Shown: in pieces, positions 49,410-59,869 of the stretch | How the letters are laid out: each line of letters opens with the position of its first letter | Numbering within the stretch: the stretch's first letter is position 1 | NCBI GenBank assembly: GCA_010093605.1 | Contig: MU004201.1 | Span: 197,216 to 261,215 of the forward strand | Reading direction: 5' to 3' | DNA length: 64,000 nt | Source: Lophium mytilinum | Taxonomy: Eukaryota; Ascomycota; Dothideomycetes; Mytilinidiales; Mytilinidiaceae | The notes under the pieces: generated by a model | The model's input: only the letters and a program-made list of their open reading frames with translations | The model's database searches: none | Told to the model about the DNA's origin: nothing | Position numbers and translations under genes: made by a program

Positions 49410-50125
49410 TAAGGAAAAATATTCTAGCCATTTAGCGGCTAAAAGCAGCATTTAGTAGTATTTAGCTACGTTTTGCGCTATTGGCGCTGTAGCGTATATA
49501 TTCTATTTACCTGCTGCAAAATGCAGCTAAATGCTGTATTTTGCTAAACTGCTAAATATTTTGCTATATTTTACTAAAGCCTAAATATTAATGCCGCATA
49601 ATATTAAATAACTATCCTAGGTATAAATCCTTATAGATTATAGAGTTATTAGTATATAATAATACTATAGAAGCTACTAGTATAATACTATATAATATAA
49701 TATTAGAAGAAAAGGTTATATATAAAGATCTAAGGTTTACTAAGATATTTTAAATAATATTAGTAATTCGTTAAAGTCCTATATAAGTAGAGTCTTAGCG
49801 AGCTATCTTACTAGGATAGCAACTTTAGTATTAGTATTAGTAAGCATGGATAAATTATTAAATATCTATAACTTTTAATAATATTAACTTTTATAAAAAT
49901 TATATTTTTATGAAAAAGTATTTATAATTATTATTAGTAACCCAAAATTTACTATAAAGGAAAATGCATAGTATAGCTTAATAGAAACTTATTTTTTATA
50001 GAAACCCAAACCTAAAATGGCTGCCGTTGGCTGCTAATAGCGGCTAAATGCATAGAAATGCAAAAATGGCTAGTTTAGCTGGTTTGGCAGAAAGCCTGTT
50101 TAAATGGCTGGAATATTTTTCTCTA
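49410..50125. mobile_element. M2: MITE-like element with 24 to 26-bp terminal inverted repeats
   Basis: Left end TAAGGAAAAATATTCTAGCC (49410) and right end, read inward, TAGAGAAAAATATTCCAGCC (50125) match at about 24 of 26 positions through CATTTA. The interior of 716 bp in total has no coding text. Near both ends are many copies of AT(T)TAGC / GCTAAAT, also as AAATGC and TGCAGC: sub-terminal repeats in both orientations, typical of hAT-like non-autonomous elements. ATGT flanks both ends (49406-49409 and 50126-50129), shorter than the 8 bp of hAT, so the superfamily is open. Confidence 0.65.
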
Positions 50126-51145
50126 ATGTAACATGCGTAACGTATCTATATAGAGGCGATATCTATATTCTAGTATGCGGGTGCTCTATATATAAGACGG
50201 CGTATCTTATATAAGGCGCTTACTATAGCGGGGCTTAGATCTATATACTTTACCTATAGATTACGGGCCTATAGATTAACCCTAAGGTAGTAGACTAGTT
50301 TTAAGTAATTATATAGTACCTAAATAGGCGTAGATAGATTAGGTTACTATTAAGTTAGTAATAGATTATTTAGGTGTAAGCGGTTAGTGCACGCTAGAAG
50401 GTCTAGGTAAAGTAGGGAATTAATTAGGAGCGGTCTAGCTCCGCTAATAAATCTAGCTAGTAAGAGAGAGTTCTTAGGCGAGTAGTGCTAGCGATGGCGT
50501 TAAACCCTAGCTATATAATAGCTAAGAATAAACTGCTATTACTATAGCTACTATAATCTTTAGATAGAATATTTTATATAAGAACTTGTGCTAAAGCGTT
50601 AAAGTATATACGCTTAGGGATAGTTAAAGTATATAAAGTTAGAGCAGAGAGACTATATGCACACTCTAACTATTAGTTTAATAGTATTATACTGTAAAAT
50701 AATACCTTACTTTTATAAGTCTTGCTGTATTAAATTGCGCGCTACCCTGCGCTAGCCGCTTAGTCATTGCCGCATTATATAATAACTTCTCTTAGCTAGT
50801 TAATAAGAGGTAGTTTACTAGCCTGTCTAGAAACTATAGGTAGAAGTTAGTACCTCTACTACGCCCTAGAGCATTATAATAATAAATATTATTATTACCC
50901 GGCCTCTATATTAACGCAGTTAGGTTAGTAGGTTACTAAGAACGGTTCCTTTAGCACACCTAGTCTCTTTTAGTTAGCTACTTTTATATAGAGAGTATGT
51001 TTAGGGTTTTAGCCTTTGCATTTATAGAATATATTAGGCTTGCCTACTAGTATTATCCGTGTTTATATCTCTATTATAACCTTATAGATTCTTATAGATA
51101 GTTAATTTAGTTAAAGTCTTTATAGCATCTTAGGTATCTAATAGA
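50126..51145. other. Unclassified AT-rich stretch left of E6
   Basis: RIP-altered sequence without recognisable coding text on either strand. The right end (51135-51158) is ATCTAATAGA plus a G tract, interrupted by E6. Together with the G run and TGTTATAG on the far side of E6 it resembles a purine tract and LTR start of an older plus-strand element; no further support was found. Confidence 0.4.
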
Positions 51146-51158
51146 GGGGGGGGGGGGG
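51146..51158. repeat. G13 tract at the E6 insertion site
   Basis: Thirteen G residues in a row directly before the E6 5' LTR. Seven G residues (59384-59390) follow the 3' LTR, then TGTTATAG. The target was therefore a poly-G tract, and five of the G residues should be the duplication; its exact position cannot be read. Confidence 0.9.
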
Positions 51159-51325
51159 TGTTACGGTTCTGTGGATGACAGGCTCTAGCGTATAGCACGT
51201 AATGGACGCTCACATGCACGCCCAGCCGGACGTCGGCGTCCTATACGCCGGCGTAGCCCTTAAGGCAACGCCTGCTAGCTAGCTAATAGGACACCTTTTA
51301 CCTCTACATCTTGCTTCTCGCAATA
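51159..51325 (+). repeat. 5' LTR of E6
   Basis: A 167-bp LTR, TGTTACGGTTC ... TCTCGCAATA, matching 59217-59383 with seven differences by eye, all transitions. The terminal CA reads TA here. The sequence AATGGTAGCTCAGTGC follows at once, and TGGTAGCTCAG (51328-51338) is the likely primer-binding site because it starts with the TGG that pairs with the tRNA CCA end. Confidence 0.95.
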
Positions 51326-51327
51326 AA

Positions 51328-51345
51328 TGGTAGCTCAGTGCTTTT
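51328..51345 (+). promoter_or_regulatory. Likely tRNA primer-binding site of E6
   Basis: TGGTAGCTCAGTGC lies two bases after the 5' LTR, the usual position for the site where a host tRNA primes minus-strand synthesis. TGG would pair with the terminal CCA. The rest of the sequence also resembles a tRNA D-arm (GGTAGCTCAG), so the primer tRNA cannot be named from here. Confidence 0.6.
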
Positions 51346-51655
51346 CCATTAGAATTCCTTCCTGAATTCACTAGCTTTACATATCGTAAGCACCAGATCA
51401 TACGCAGGCCTCCGGAAATCATCTTAGGAGCTCTCGGTCTCGATAGGATTATCTCAACGAGTTCCTGGCGTCCGAGACTATCGCCGGCTTCATCTCTACT
51501 AGCCTACGTCGCAACAGCTTATATAAGCTAGATGTACCATTAACTAGTCCTCTATAATCCGCGTTCACGGGTACCCACGTAAGACGTCGAGAACGTCGGC
51601 GTCCTTGAAGGCTTGAACGCTGCGAACCCGCCTTATAAGCTTTAATTAACAAACC

Positions 51656-51810
51656 GTTAACGACTTCCCGGAAAGCGTTGTCTTCTACGACTTCCTGGAA
51701 ACCGTCGTCTTCTACGACTTCCTGGAAACCGTCGTCTTCTACGACTTCCTGGAAACTGTCGTCTTCTATGACTTCCTGGAAACTGTCGTCTTTCACGACT
51801 CCTAGAAGCC
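51656..51810 (+). repeat. 27-bp minisatellite in the E6 leader
   Basis: Four full units of 27 bp (51677-51784; unit starts GTCGTCTTCTACGACTTCCT) plus degraded units on each side. Each unit contains the inverted pair GTCGT...ACGAC around TCTTCT. All frames stay open through it because the period is nine codons; this explains the apparent reading frames here, which I do not take for genes. Confidence 0.9.
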
Positions 51811-52166
51811 GCCATCTTCGACGGCTTCCTAGAGCTTACCGCATTGAGGAAGCAGTACCGTGGTTTAGAGGAAGCCACGTCATTAATAAACCCCATCTGC
51901 TTTCCTCTTAAGACTACTCTCTCTCCTTCATTAACATCTCCCTCATCAACGTCTCTTCTCTCTACGTCTGCCTCATCACGTACGCCGGCGACAGGCTTTT
52001 CGACGCCGCGTAAGAACAGGCTCTCGTTGGCGAGCCCCTTAAGCAAGCCGGCAGCCAGACGTCAGCGTCCTGCAGGCCGCTGTTAGTCTCTTGCGGCCGT
52101 CTTTAGCCTTTCACGGCCGTTATTAGCCTTCTACGGCCGCCATTAGTCTGACGCCCGTGTAACCTC

Positions 52167-53950
52167 ATGTCTGGTGGTGCCCAACGCCTAGACCTCCCGG
52201 ATTATATCGTCTCGCTTGGACGACAGCTTCACGCCTTCTTAATTGCCAACCGTTGAGCTATTAAGTCGATTGAGCTAAAGGCCATCTTACCTAGCTTCAT
52301 CGCGCACTTCCTAACCTAGCCAACCGTCTCTAGTACACAAGGACGGCGATTACAGTCTGTGGACCCCTTACCGTTTCCACTAGAGTGGAACATTACGACA
52401 GCCCGTGCTGATTACGCCGTCGACCGCTTTCTCGCCGCCGCCCGACTCGCCTATCCCGAGGAGATTGCGAATATCGGCCTTAGCGCCGGTACCGGAGCGC
52501 ACAACCGCGACACGTCGCGCTCCAACAACCTCTTCAACGACTCTGTGACGTCTGCGTCACCCAGGCTTACTCCTGACAGCCGCCGGCCATTGACAGCGTC
52601 CGCCCATTCAGGGTTCACGGAGCAGGTCACCCGCAACGAGAGCGTGAACCCGTTGCCGCTCGGCAACAATAATAACAATATGACGGCCTTCTCAGCTGAG
52701 CAGACCCAAGCCCTGCGTGACCTTATTCGCGCAGTTGTTACGGAAGTCCGTGACGAGAGAGCCCCGCCATAAGGACCACCTGGTCCTCCTGGGCCACCTG
52801 GACCCCCGGGCATTCCCGGAGACGCCGCGAACGGCGGAAACGGAGGCGCAGGTGGAGGCGGCTTCCGCGTCCAGGAGATTGGGTTCTATCAGCCCAACCT
52901 GGAACTCGACGTGTACGGACCCGGTGACGTTGTCTACGTTGGGCAGGACACGTACGTCCGTGACGTGTTTATCTTTGTTGACCGTATCCGAGACGCGGCT
53001 ACCCTCCGAGGAGATGACCTGATAAAGAGCAAGCTGCCCTAGTGTTTAAGAGGCAACGCTCTCGAGTGGTACACCTCTGGACTCTTAAATCTTGAGAAAC
53101 TCGGCTTGAGGCACGGTACTATCGACGACTGGTGTAACTCTCTCATTGCTTAGTTTAAGGAGCCCCTTAGCGACTCCTTGAATAAGCTGGCTAGCAGCAT
53201 CTACTCGCTTAGAGACGCCCGGAACCGGCGCGACGCAGCCAGCTACGTGTACTCGATGATCCGGCTAGCCAGGTTGTTTAACTTGGAACAGACTCTTAAC
53301 TAATTGACGTTCGCATGGAACGGTCTCGACACCCTCCTCCAACGCGATATTCCGGCGCCCTCCACCGTAACAACGGTGGAAACCTTCGTCAGGTCTATCC
53401 AGGATAAGCGCGAGCAGTGGTATTAGCTTGCAGGTATCTATTTGGGAGAAACACGGATGTCTAACGCTACGACTACGTTACCGTCTGCGACACGCCCTTT
53501 TAATGGTTAGTATTCTTAGAACCTCCCCCGACGGACTTTCCAGCCGTTAAACCGTGGCTCTTGGAACCAGGGCCTCCCGTACAGGCAGTACGGAGGGCCG
53601 TGGAACCGAGGTGGCGGTCCCGTTAACCCTTCACGCACTTACACCCCTTAGAAGCCTTAGTACGGCCAGTATAATCGCGAAAACGCTCAGCAGACGCCGC
53701 CGACCTTGCCGCCAGCTTTGCCAGCGCCTCGACAACCGCTGCAAATCACAAGCGGCAACGTTCCTGCCTCGCGCAACCAATAGCCCGCATCGCGAGGCGG
53801 CTTCTCAGGCAGCCGAAATCAGTTTGTTGGCAACAACTAGTCGAGGTATAAGACCTACGCCAATAACGCCGACCCCGACGTTAACGTTGAGGCCGACCCA
53901 GACGCCTATGCCCAGGACGAGCAGTACTGGAATGATGTCTAGGCAGGCGT
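52167..53950 (+). pseudogene. E6 gag region
   Basis: Fossil gag (capsid) text from ATG 52167. It has a proline/glycine tract with four GPP triplets and GIPGD (52773-52820), then a Gly-rich run, then a capsid-like domain (about 52870-53400) with the common gag motif GNALEWYTSGL near 53054. The later part (about 53500-53800) is rich in Arg, Pro, Gln and Asn. In the family the product forms the virus-like particle. Confidence 0.8.
52773..52850 (+). repeat. Collagen-like Gly-Pro-Pro codon repeat in E6 gag
   Basis: GGxCCxCC(T/A/C) codons repeated four times, giving GPPGPPGPPGPPGIPGD, followed by a Gly/Asn/Ala-rich stretch. It joins the N-terminal part of gag to the capsid-like domain and is probably a flexible or extended linker. 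Confidence 0.85.
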
Positions 53951-54108
53951 TAAAGAGACTATGGCTTATATGGGCTTTACGGAACCCCAAGAGCCTTTTG
54001 AAGAGCCCCAACCAGGAGAACTAGTCGCCGAGCAGGACTCTAACCTTGTCGACTGCGGATCTGTGGACGTCTTTAACGCCGCAACTTCGCCGGCGACCTT
54101 GCAGCCTA

Positions 54109-54170
54109 GACGTACGTGTCGTACGTGTTGCCTTACCTTCCCGTTGAACAACACCTTGTTTAAACATCTA
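54109..54170 (+). pseudogene. C2H2-like zinc motif between gag and protease of E6
   Basis: CRTCCLTFPLNNTLFKHLRT followed by DC: two Cys, a FPLNN core, His and a further Cys. This is the CxxC-FxSNNxLFxHLR form known in many fungal Gypsy polyproteins just ahead of the protease. Confidence 0.8.
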
Positions 54171-54249
54171 CGTACGGACTGCAGCCCTTTGACCTGTAAG
54201 CAGCACGCGGCCGTTGATTCTTAGCACGCTGAGACGGCCGCGAGCCCTC

Positions 54250-54880
54250 CGCAAGACGCCCCGATAATTACAAGCAAGCGCGTTATCACGTCGGCCACTA
54301 AGAACCCTAAGATTGGAACCGGGGTAGCGTTTTGAGGCTTCTACTATGTCACTATGAAGGCCTCTATAAGCAACTGTCCTCTAGATAATGTTACGCCTGA
54401 CTCTAGCAACACTATAACGCTGATAGGACGGAACTTCCTGTCTAAACATGGCAACCCGTTGAAGCTCTAGAAGATAAAGGAGCCCGTTATGGTCTAAGGC
54501 GTAGGCAATCGGCTCGTTCCCTCCGACGAATTCTGTGTTGTTGACCTATATATCCCAGGACTTCTACAAGGGACTTCTTGTACGGCCGCGATGCGTTTTG
54601 AGGCCCACGTTGTCGACAACCTGCGTGCGAACCTTCTGCTTGGCACTGACGTCCTGGACCCAGAAGACGCTGTCATCGACTTTAAGTCGCGACGCCTACG
54701 AATCGGAAGCTGTTAAGACTTCGAAGCTCCAATATTGTTGCGGGCGCGCGATGACCCAACCAAGATCCGGCGCATCGTGAAGGCCAAGATCTCCATAGTC
54801 GTGCCGGCTTACAGCGTGGGGCTCGTACCTATTAACGTACGAGGGCAGCTACCTGATCGCGACTTCAGCTTCACGCTAGA
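54250..54880 (+). pseudogene. E6 aspartic protease region
   Basis: Fossil text in protease position, between the zinc motif and reverse transcriptase. Recognisable parts include LIGRNFLSKHGNPL (near 54420-54460) and NLRANLLLGTDVLDPE (near 54620-54670), the latter typical of the C-terminal half of retropepsins. Confidence 0.7.
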
Positions 54881-55214
54881 GTTCCATAGTTAGAAGCTTG
54901 GCTATGAAGGAGGCGTCTATGCCCATATCCTGGACGCCTAGTTAATGCACGTCCAGGTGCACAACGCCTCTAACCTTAACTTTACCGTCCCTAGGAACGT
55001 TAAGCTCGGAGTTATTATAGACTGCTTCTATGAGGGAGCTTACTCCGTGGACGTTGACGAGCACTCCCTCGCCGTACAGAGAGCACCCCTCTGGCAGCCC
55101 CAGACGAGCAACGGCCCTAGCTTCCCGTTGCTTGGAGCCTACAATAGCGACACCTACAGGATTGAGCTCGCTGACGTGCAGACTCCGGACGCCCATAGCC
55201 CTGAGGCGTCCGTA

Positions 55215-55319
55215 GACGTTTACGCGCCTGTAAAAGACGTTTACGCGCCCGTAAAAGACGTTTACGCGCCCGTAAAAGATGTTTACGAGCCCGTGAAAGA
55301 CGTTTACGAGCCCCTTAAT
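55215..55319 (+). repeat. 21-bp minisatellite (DVYAPVK) ahead of E6 reverse transcriptase
   Basis: Five in-frame 21-bp units at 55215-55319 encode DVYAPVK three times, with DVYEPVK and DVYEPLN as the last two. The first three units are nearly identical in DNA, so the expansion is recent. It lies in the linker between protease and reverse transcriptase. Confidence 0.95.
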
Positions 55320-55589
55320 GACATAACGCCCGTGAATAGCAACGCGCCCACGGCTACCTTTTAGATTAATCCGAAGCTAGAAACTGAGTTCGACGGTCCG
55401 TTCGGAGTCACCATCTACGGCTCATCTGTCGCGAACGCTTCTTGGCTTAGCGACGTTGTGAACGACTTCGAAAGCTTGTTTACGGACGATGGTAAGCTGG
55501 CTAACGTCCCCGAGGACTAGTGGTTACAGGTTCCTCTAGTTAGCGACCTCGGCTCCGCGAGTGCGAAGCTGGCCCACCGCGTGTATCCA

Positions 55590-56900
55590 TTAGGCCCTTA
55601 AGAAAGAGCTCTCGTCGACGCCGAATTCGACAAGCTGCACGAATAAGGCCGGATGGAGTGGTCCACAAGCTCTACCCGCTTTGGGTTCCCGGTTTTTGTC
55701 GTCTGGCGAAATGTAACTATTAACGGAGCCCTCACACGCAAAGGACGTGTAGTCGTCGACATTAGAGGCCTTAATAAGGTCACCGTGAAAGACAGCTACC
55801 CCTTGCCGCGGCAAGAGGACCTAACAAGCGTGGTAGCTGACTGCCCGTTTATTTCCACTGTGGACGCCGCCTCATTCTTCTACTAGTGGCCTGTTAGCTA
55901 TAGCGACCGCGACAAGTTCACGGTTGTGTCGCACAGGGGCCAGGAACATTTTAACGTCGCCGTGATGGGCTTTTGTGGCTCCCCTCCTTACGTACAACGG
56001 TAAATCGACCGCCTGATACGGCGGTGCAATCTGAAGGCCTTCTGCCGGGCGTATATTGACGACATTGTTATCTTTTCACGGACCCTGGATGATCACGTCC
56101 GGCAGCTATATTAGGTTTTCACGGCTTTGCAAGACGCGTGCATCACGCTTAAGGGATAGAAGTTGTACATTGGGTACCCCTCCCTCACTCTTCTAGGACA
56201 GAAGGTCGACGCCCTAGGAATGACTACCGCCGCCGAGAAACTAGCGGCCATCCATAAGCTGTCCTTTCTAGCCACTCTTAAGGACTTAGAGCACTACCTG
56301 GGCCTTACTAGATGGCTCCGTCAGTACGTAGGCTACTATGCACAGCTCTTAGAGCCCCTCCAACATAAGAAGACGCGTCTGTTGAAGGCTGCCCCTGTCG
56401 CAGGCCATGCCAGGGTTCGCCATACGCAAATAACCCGGGTTTCCGAGGAAGAGGCCGTCTACAAGTCTTACAAGGCCCTGCAGGACGCGTTCTTCTAGGA
56501 AAGGATCCTTGTCCACTACAACCCCAAACGTCGCCTGTACATCGACGTCGACGCTTCCAAGGCCCGCGGCTTTGGCGTTATGGTCTACCACGTCAAGGGC
56601 GACCCGGATCAGCTTGAGGATATTAAGCGCGTAAAGATTGAGCCCATTATGTTCCTTAGCAAGCTTCTGTCCGCTGCCGAAAGGAACTATTGGCCCACCG
56701 AGTTAGAGGTCGCTTGCCTTGTCTGGGCGATCCGACGGGTTCACCATCTTGTGTCAGCATGTGAGCACCCCAAAGGCATAATAGTGGTGACCGACCATGC
56801 GGCAACGACGGGTATTGTGAAGGCTACGTCGCTTACAAGCTCTGCGGTCGATAAGCTTAATATGAGACTTATACGCGCATTGCAATATCTCTTATAGTTT
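55590..56900 (+). pseudogene. E6 reverse transcriptase and RNase H region
   Basis: Fossil pol text. Reverse transcriptase: RFGFPVFVVW, VVDIRGLNKVTVKDSYPLPR (near 55750-55810), and the YIDDIVIFS catalytic box at 56052. RNase H follows: RLYIDVDASKARGFGVM (near 56530-56580) and RNYWPTELEVACLVWAIRRV (near 56680-56740). The order and motifs are those of Ty3/Gypsy chromoviruses. Confidence 0.88.
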
Positions 56901-57252
56901 TAATTGGACGTCCGCTATAAGCCCGGACGGCAGCACGTCGTTCTAGACGCCCTATTACGTCTTCCATCCACCGCCGGCCCTATCGACCCTAATTTAGACA
57001 CACTTAAGGAGCTCTACACCTTTAACGTGTCGCTCGTGGAGCTCGCTGACGACTTCCGCGAGCAATTAACCCTGGCGTACGAAACCGACAAGCACTTCGC
57101 CGGAATCCGAGATCTTGTAGCCGGCGCCGCCGCCGCCTAAGACGCCGTTGTGGAGAAAGAACCTGCCATCAAGAACACCGCCGCCCAAGAACCTGCCGTC
57201 GTGGAGAAATTAGTTGTTACCTAAGAACCTGCCGTTAAGAACACCGTCGTAT

Positions 57253-57312
57253 AAGACGCCGCCGTTCAAGACGCCGCCGTCCAAGACGCCGCCGTCCAAG
57301 ACACCGTCGGCA
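57253..57312 (+). repeat. 15-bp minisatellite in the E6 linker before integrase
   Basis: Four 15-bp units (AAGACGCCGCCGTCC and close variants) at 57253-57312. Looser copies of the same AAGA(A/C)C(G/C)CCGTC theme extend left to about 57120. The period is five codons. Confidence 0.88.
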
Positions 57313-57404
57313 ACGTCGACTCCGAGGCCCGCGTTACGGTCGCAAGCCGCCACGCACCTCTCAGATCTGTATACGAGAACGAGCCCACGCCTGGCGTACT
57401 ATTT

Positions 57405-58140
57405 ATGGTGTATGAGGGCCTTCTTTACCACAAAGACGCTCTGGACGGGCACCTACGGCTGTGCATACCTAGGAGCCTAGAAGGAGACGTCTTTAGGGAA
57501 TGTCACGATAGACACTCACACGCCGGCTTCTACAGGACCTACGAGCGCGTTCGCGCCACCTACTACGTTAGGCACCTGGCTAGAAGGCTTAAACTCTACT
57601 TGCTCTACTGCCTAGCTTGCCGTGAGAATACTACAGGACGCCACCGCCCCTACGGAGTCCTTATTCCATTGCAGACACCTCTAATTCCTTTCTATACCGT
57701 GTCTATAGACTTTATTGTTGGTCTGCTAGAATTTAACAGCTATAACGCTATAGTTACTGTCACCGACAAGTTCTCCAAACGCGCCACAATGGGCCCTGGC
57801 AAGGACACGTACGACGCAAAGGACTGGGCCCGCGTTGTCTTAGACCTCTTGGCTAACTGGGGCGTCCCGGCCGCTACCATTATGGACAGAGATTGAAAGT
57901 TTATGTCGGCGTTCTGGAAGGCCTTGTTCCAGCGCCTTGGGACTAAGATATTGATGTCGACGGCCTATTACCCACGAACAGATGGACAGTTAGAACGGAC
58001 TAACTAGACGGTCGAGATAGCCCTCTATTATTACCTCTCGCAGCCCGGAAATCTAGACTGGCCTGCCTTTCTGCCTACGCTCTATAGGAGCCTTAACAAC
58101 TCCATTAATGTATCTACAGGCTTGTCGCCGAACCAGGTTA
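57405..58140 (+). pseudogene. E6 integrase region
   Basis: Fossil integrase with the HHCC zinc-binding part (HDRHSHAGFYRTYERVR near 57500, then CLACRENTTGRH near 57610) and the catalytic core (FYTVSIDFIVGLLEF near 57690, [16 protein letters not shown] near 57955-58005). It would insert the cDNA and, with the chromodomain, target chromatin. Confidence 0.88.
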
Positions 58141-58199
58141 TCTACGGTTTCCAGCTTAATGAGGGCCTGCCGGCCCTCCCTGTTGGCAACGTCACAGAC

Positions 58200-58337
58200 G
58201 TCGACGACGCCTCGCTTAAGGCGCAGCCCCCCACAAGCGTCCAAGACGCCCGCGTCCAAGACGCCTACGTCGACGACGCCTCGCTTAAGGCGCAGCCCCC
58301 CACAAGCGTTCAAGACGCCCGCGTCCAAGACGCCCAC
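58200..58337 (+). repeat. 69-bp direct duplication in E6 after the integrase core
   Basis: Two nearly identical 69-bp units (58200-58268 and 58269-58337), each 23 codons, beginning GTCGACGACGCCTCGCTTAA and containing CAAGACGCC triplets like those at 57253-57312. The few differences point to a recent duplication. Confidence 0.92.
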
Positions 58338-58724
58338 GTCGACTTCCTGGACACCCGCAATAGGTTGCGGCAAGAAGCTGCAGACTCTATCGCCTTCGCC
58401 GCCGCCAGAATGAAGCTTCGCTTTGACAAGATAAGGGCGCCCCTGCAACTATAAGCCGGCGACCTTATCTATATACGGCTGCATAAAGGCTTCCGAGTAC
58501 CGGGAGTCCATTACAAGTTCGGCGCACAACGTGTTGGGCCTCGGGTCGTTAAGCGCAAGGTCGGCGAAAACGCCTACGAGGTCGACCTGCCGCTTAGCTG
58601 GAAAATCCACCCTGTGATATCTGTGGAGCAGCTTAAACCTGCCCCTGCGACTAAGGACCCGTACGGACGCATCCAAGAGGAACCCCCAGCCGTGGAAGAT
58701 AAACGCAACGATGAGATAAGCGCC

Positions 58725-58895
58725 TTCTACGAGGTACAAAGGCTGGTTAATTGACGGGCTCGTTGAATTGGACGCTCTAAGAAGCTCTTCACGGAGTACC
58801 TGGTGCAATGGAAAGGCTACGGACCCGAGGAAAATCAGTGGGTTCGACGCGAAGACGTCGATGAAGATCTGGCAAACGCCTACGACGCCGCCCAT
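58725..58895 (+). pseudogene. E6 chromodomain
   Basis: Text near the end of pol with LFTEYLVQWKGYGPEENQWV followed by RREDVDEDLANAY. The WKGY...W pattern and its position after integrase are those of chromovirus chromodomains, which bind modified histone tails. Confidence 0.88.
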
Positions 58896-59216
58896 CCGTG
58901 AACGGGCTTGATCGCCACAAGTTGATCGCTTCGGCTTGATCACTACGGCTTGATCGCCTGTTATTAAATCTTCTTACGAGCCTGTTATCGTTTACATCCT
59001 TTACAGCCTCACCGAGTTCCAAGAACCTGCCGTAACCTATTGTCTTCGCCGAGACCTGCAAACCTATTGTTCTTGCCCTCCATTGCTTACAGGCCCATTC
59101 TTACTACGACCTCAACACCTTGGTAAGTAGGATATGTCTTGGGAGGAGGATCTTGCATGTACTAGCGTTCTGTCACGGTCGTCGAGGACGACGACGTCTC
59201 TTTGTTTGGGGGCAGT

Positions 59217-59383
59217 TGTTACGGTTCTATGGATGACAGGCTCTGGCGTACAGCACGTGATGGACGCTTACGTGCACGCCCAGCCGGACGTCGGCGTCCT
59301 ATACGCCGGCGTAGCCCTTAAGGCAACGCCTGCTAGCTAGCTAATAGGACACCTTTTACCTCTACATCTTGCTTCTCGCAACA
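59217..59383 (+). repeat. 3' LTR of E6
   Basis: A 167-bp LTR, TGTTACGGTTC ... TCTCGCAACA, preceded by TTTGGGGGCAGT. It keeps the ancestral CA end and pairs with 51159-51325. Confidence 0.95.
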
Positions 59384-59525
59384 GGGGGGGTGTTATAGTA
59401 GTTTAAGTATAAGTTCTTAGGTCTTAAGTACTAGTTAACGTATCGTGGCTTATTAGTTGCCGTAATTAGCATACTACATTAACTTATAGCCCGGGGTCTA
59501 AGCAGGCACATTCTAGGGTGTAAAT
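59384..59525. other. Segment between E6 and TRIM1
   Basis: It starts with G7 and TGTTATAGTAG, which would suit an LTR start after a purine tract. I could not find a second copy, so the older element is only suspected. The last five bases (59521-59525) are the TRIM1 duplication TAAAT. Confidence 0.4.
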
Positions 59526-59597
59526 TATTGGATGAAAAAGCACGCCCCGCCTAAGATTAGGGGGACCGGAAAATAAGCGATATTATATACTCCAACA
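59526..59597. repeat. Left LTR of TRIM1
   Basis: 72 bp, TATTGGATG ... CTCCAACA; matches 59984-60055 with about nine differences, all transitions. The start reads TA where TG is expected. Confidence 0.88.
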
Positions 59598-59869
59598 CGC
59601 CCCGTAATAGAGCTATGTAAAGGTAATAGAGGTAAATAGAATGTAGAATAAGGAGGCTAAAATAGATGTTTTAAGTAGCAAAAACTGTTGTAGCTTAGTA
59701 ATTGGGGTTAAATAATTAGTTGGAAGAGAGGGATGTAAAAGCGCACCGAGATTAATGTATATATCTTTTTGTGCATATTATTATACTTATTAATTTTTAA
59801 TTGTATAGGCGGGATGAGTTTCTATATAGTTGCGGAAAATTAGAAGTTGGTCCTGGTAAAAGACTCCCA

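Larger units (their letters stand above)
51159..59383 (+). mobile_element. E6: Ty3/Gypsy chromovirus-type element with both LTRs, youngest in the window
   Basis: An 8,225-bp plus-strand element, broken in a moderate number of places but far better preserved and GC-richer than its neighbours. Order: 5' LTR (51159-51325), leader (to about 52166), gag (about 52167-53950), C2H2-like zinc motif (about 54109-54170), protease (about 54250-54880), reverse transcriptase (about 55590-56170, catalytic YIDD box at 56052-56063), RNase H (about 56500-56900), linker (to about 57400), integrase (zinc region about 57505-57625, core about 57690-58140), chromodomain (about 58725-58895), purine tract (about 59206-59216) and 3' LTR (59217-59383). 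The two 167-bp LTRs differ at seven positions, all transitions. It inserted into a G tract. In-frame minisatellites occur in four places. Confidence 0.95.

Noticed and set aside
51449-52086. Four overlapping open frames on both strands
   Set aside because: All are produced by the 27-bp minisatellite and GC-rich leader of E6; the nine-codon period keeps every frame open. No ordinary gag text begins before 52167.
52451-52813. Minus-strand open frame with Gly-Pro run
   Set aside because: It mirrors the Gly-Pro-Pro codons of E6 gag on the opposite strand.
58053-58943. Long minus-strand open frames
   Set aside because: Antisense to the integrase tail and chromodomain of E6; they arise from GC-rich codons and the 69-bp duplication.
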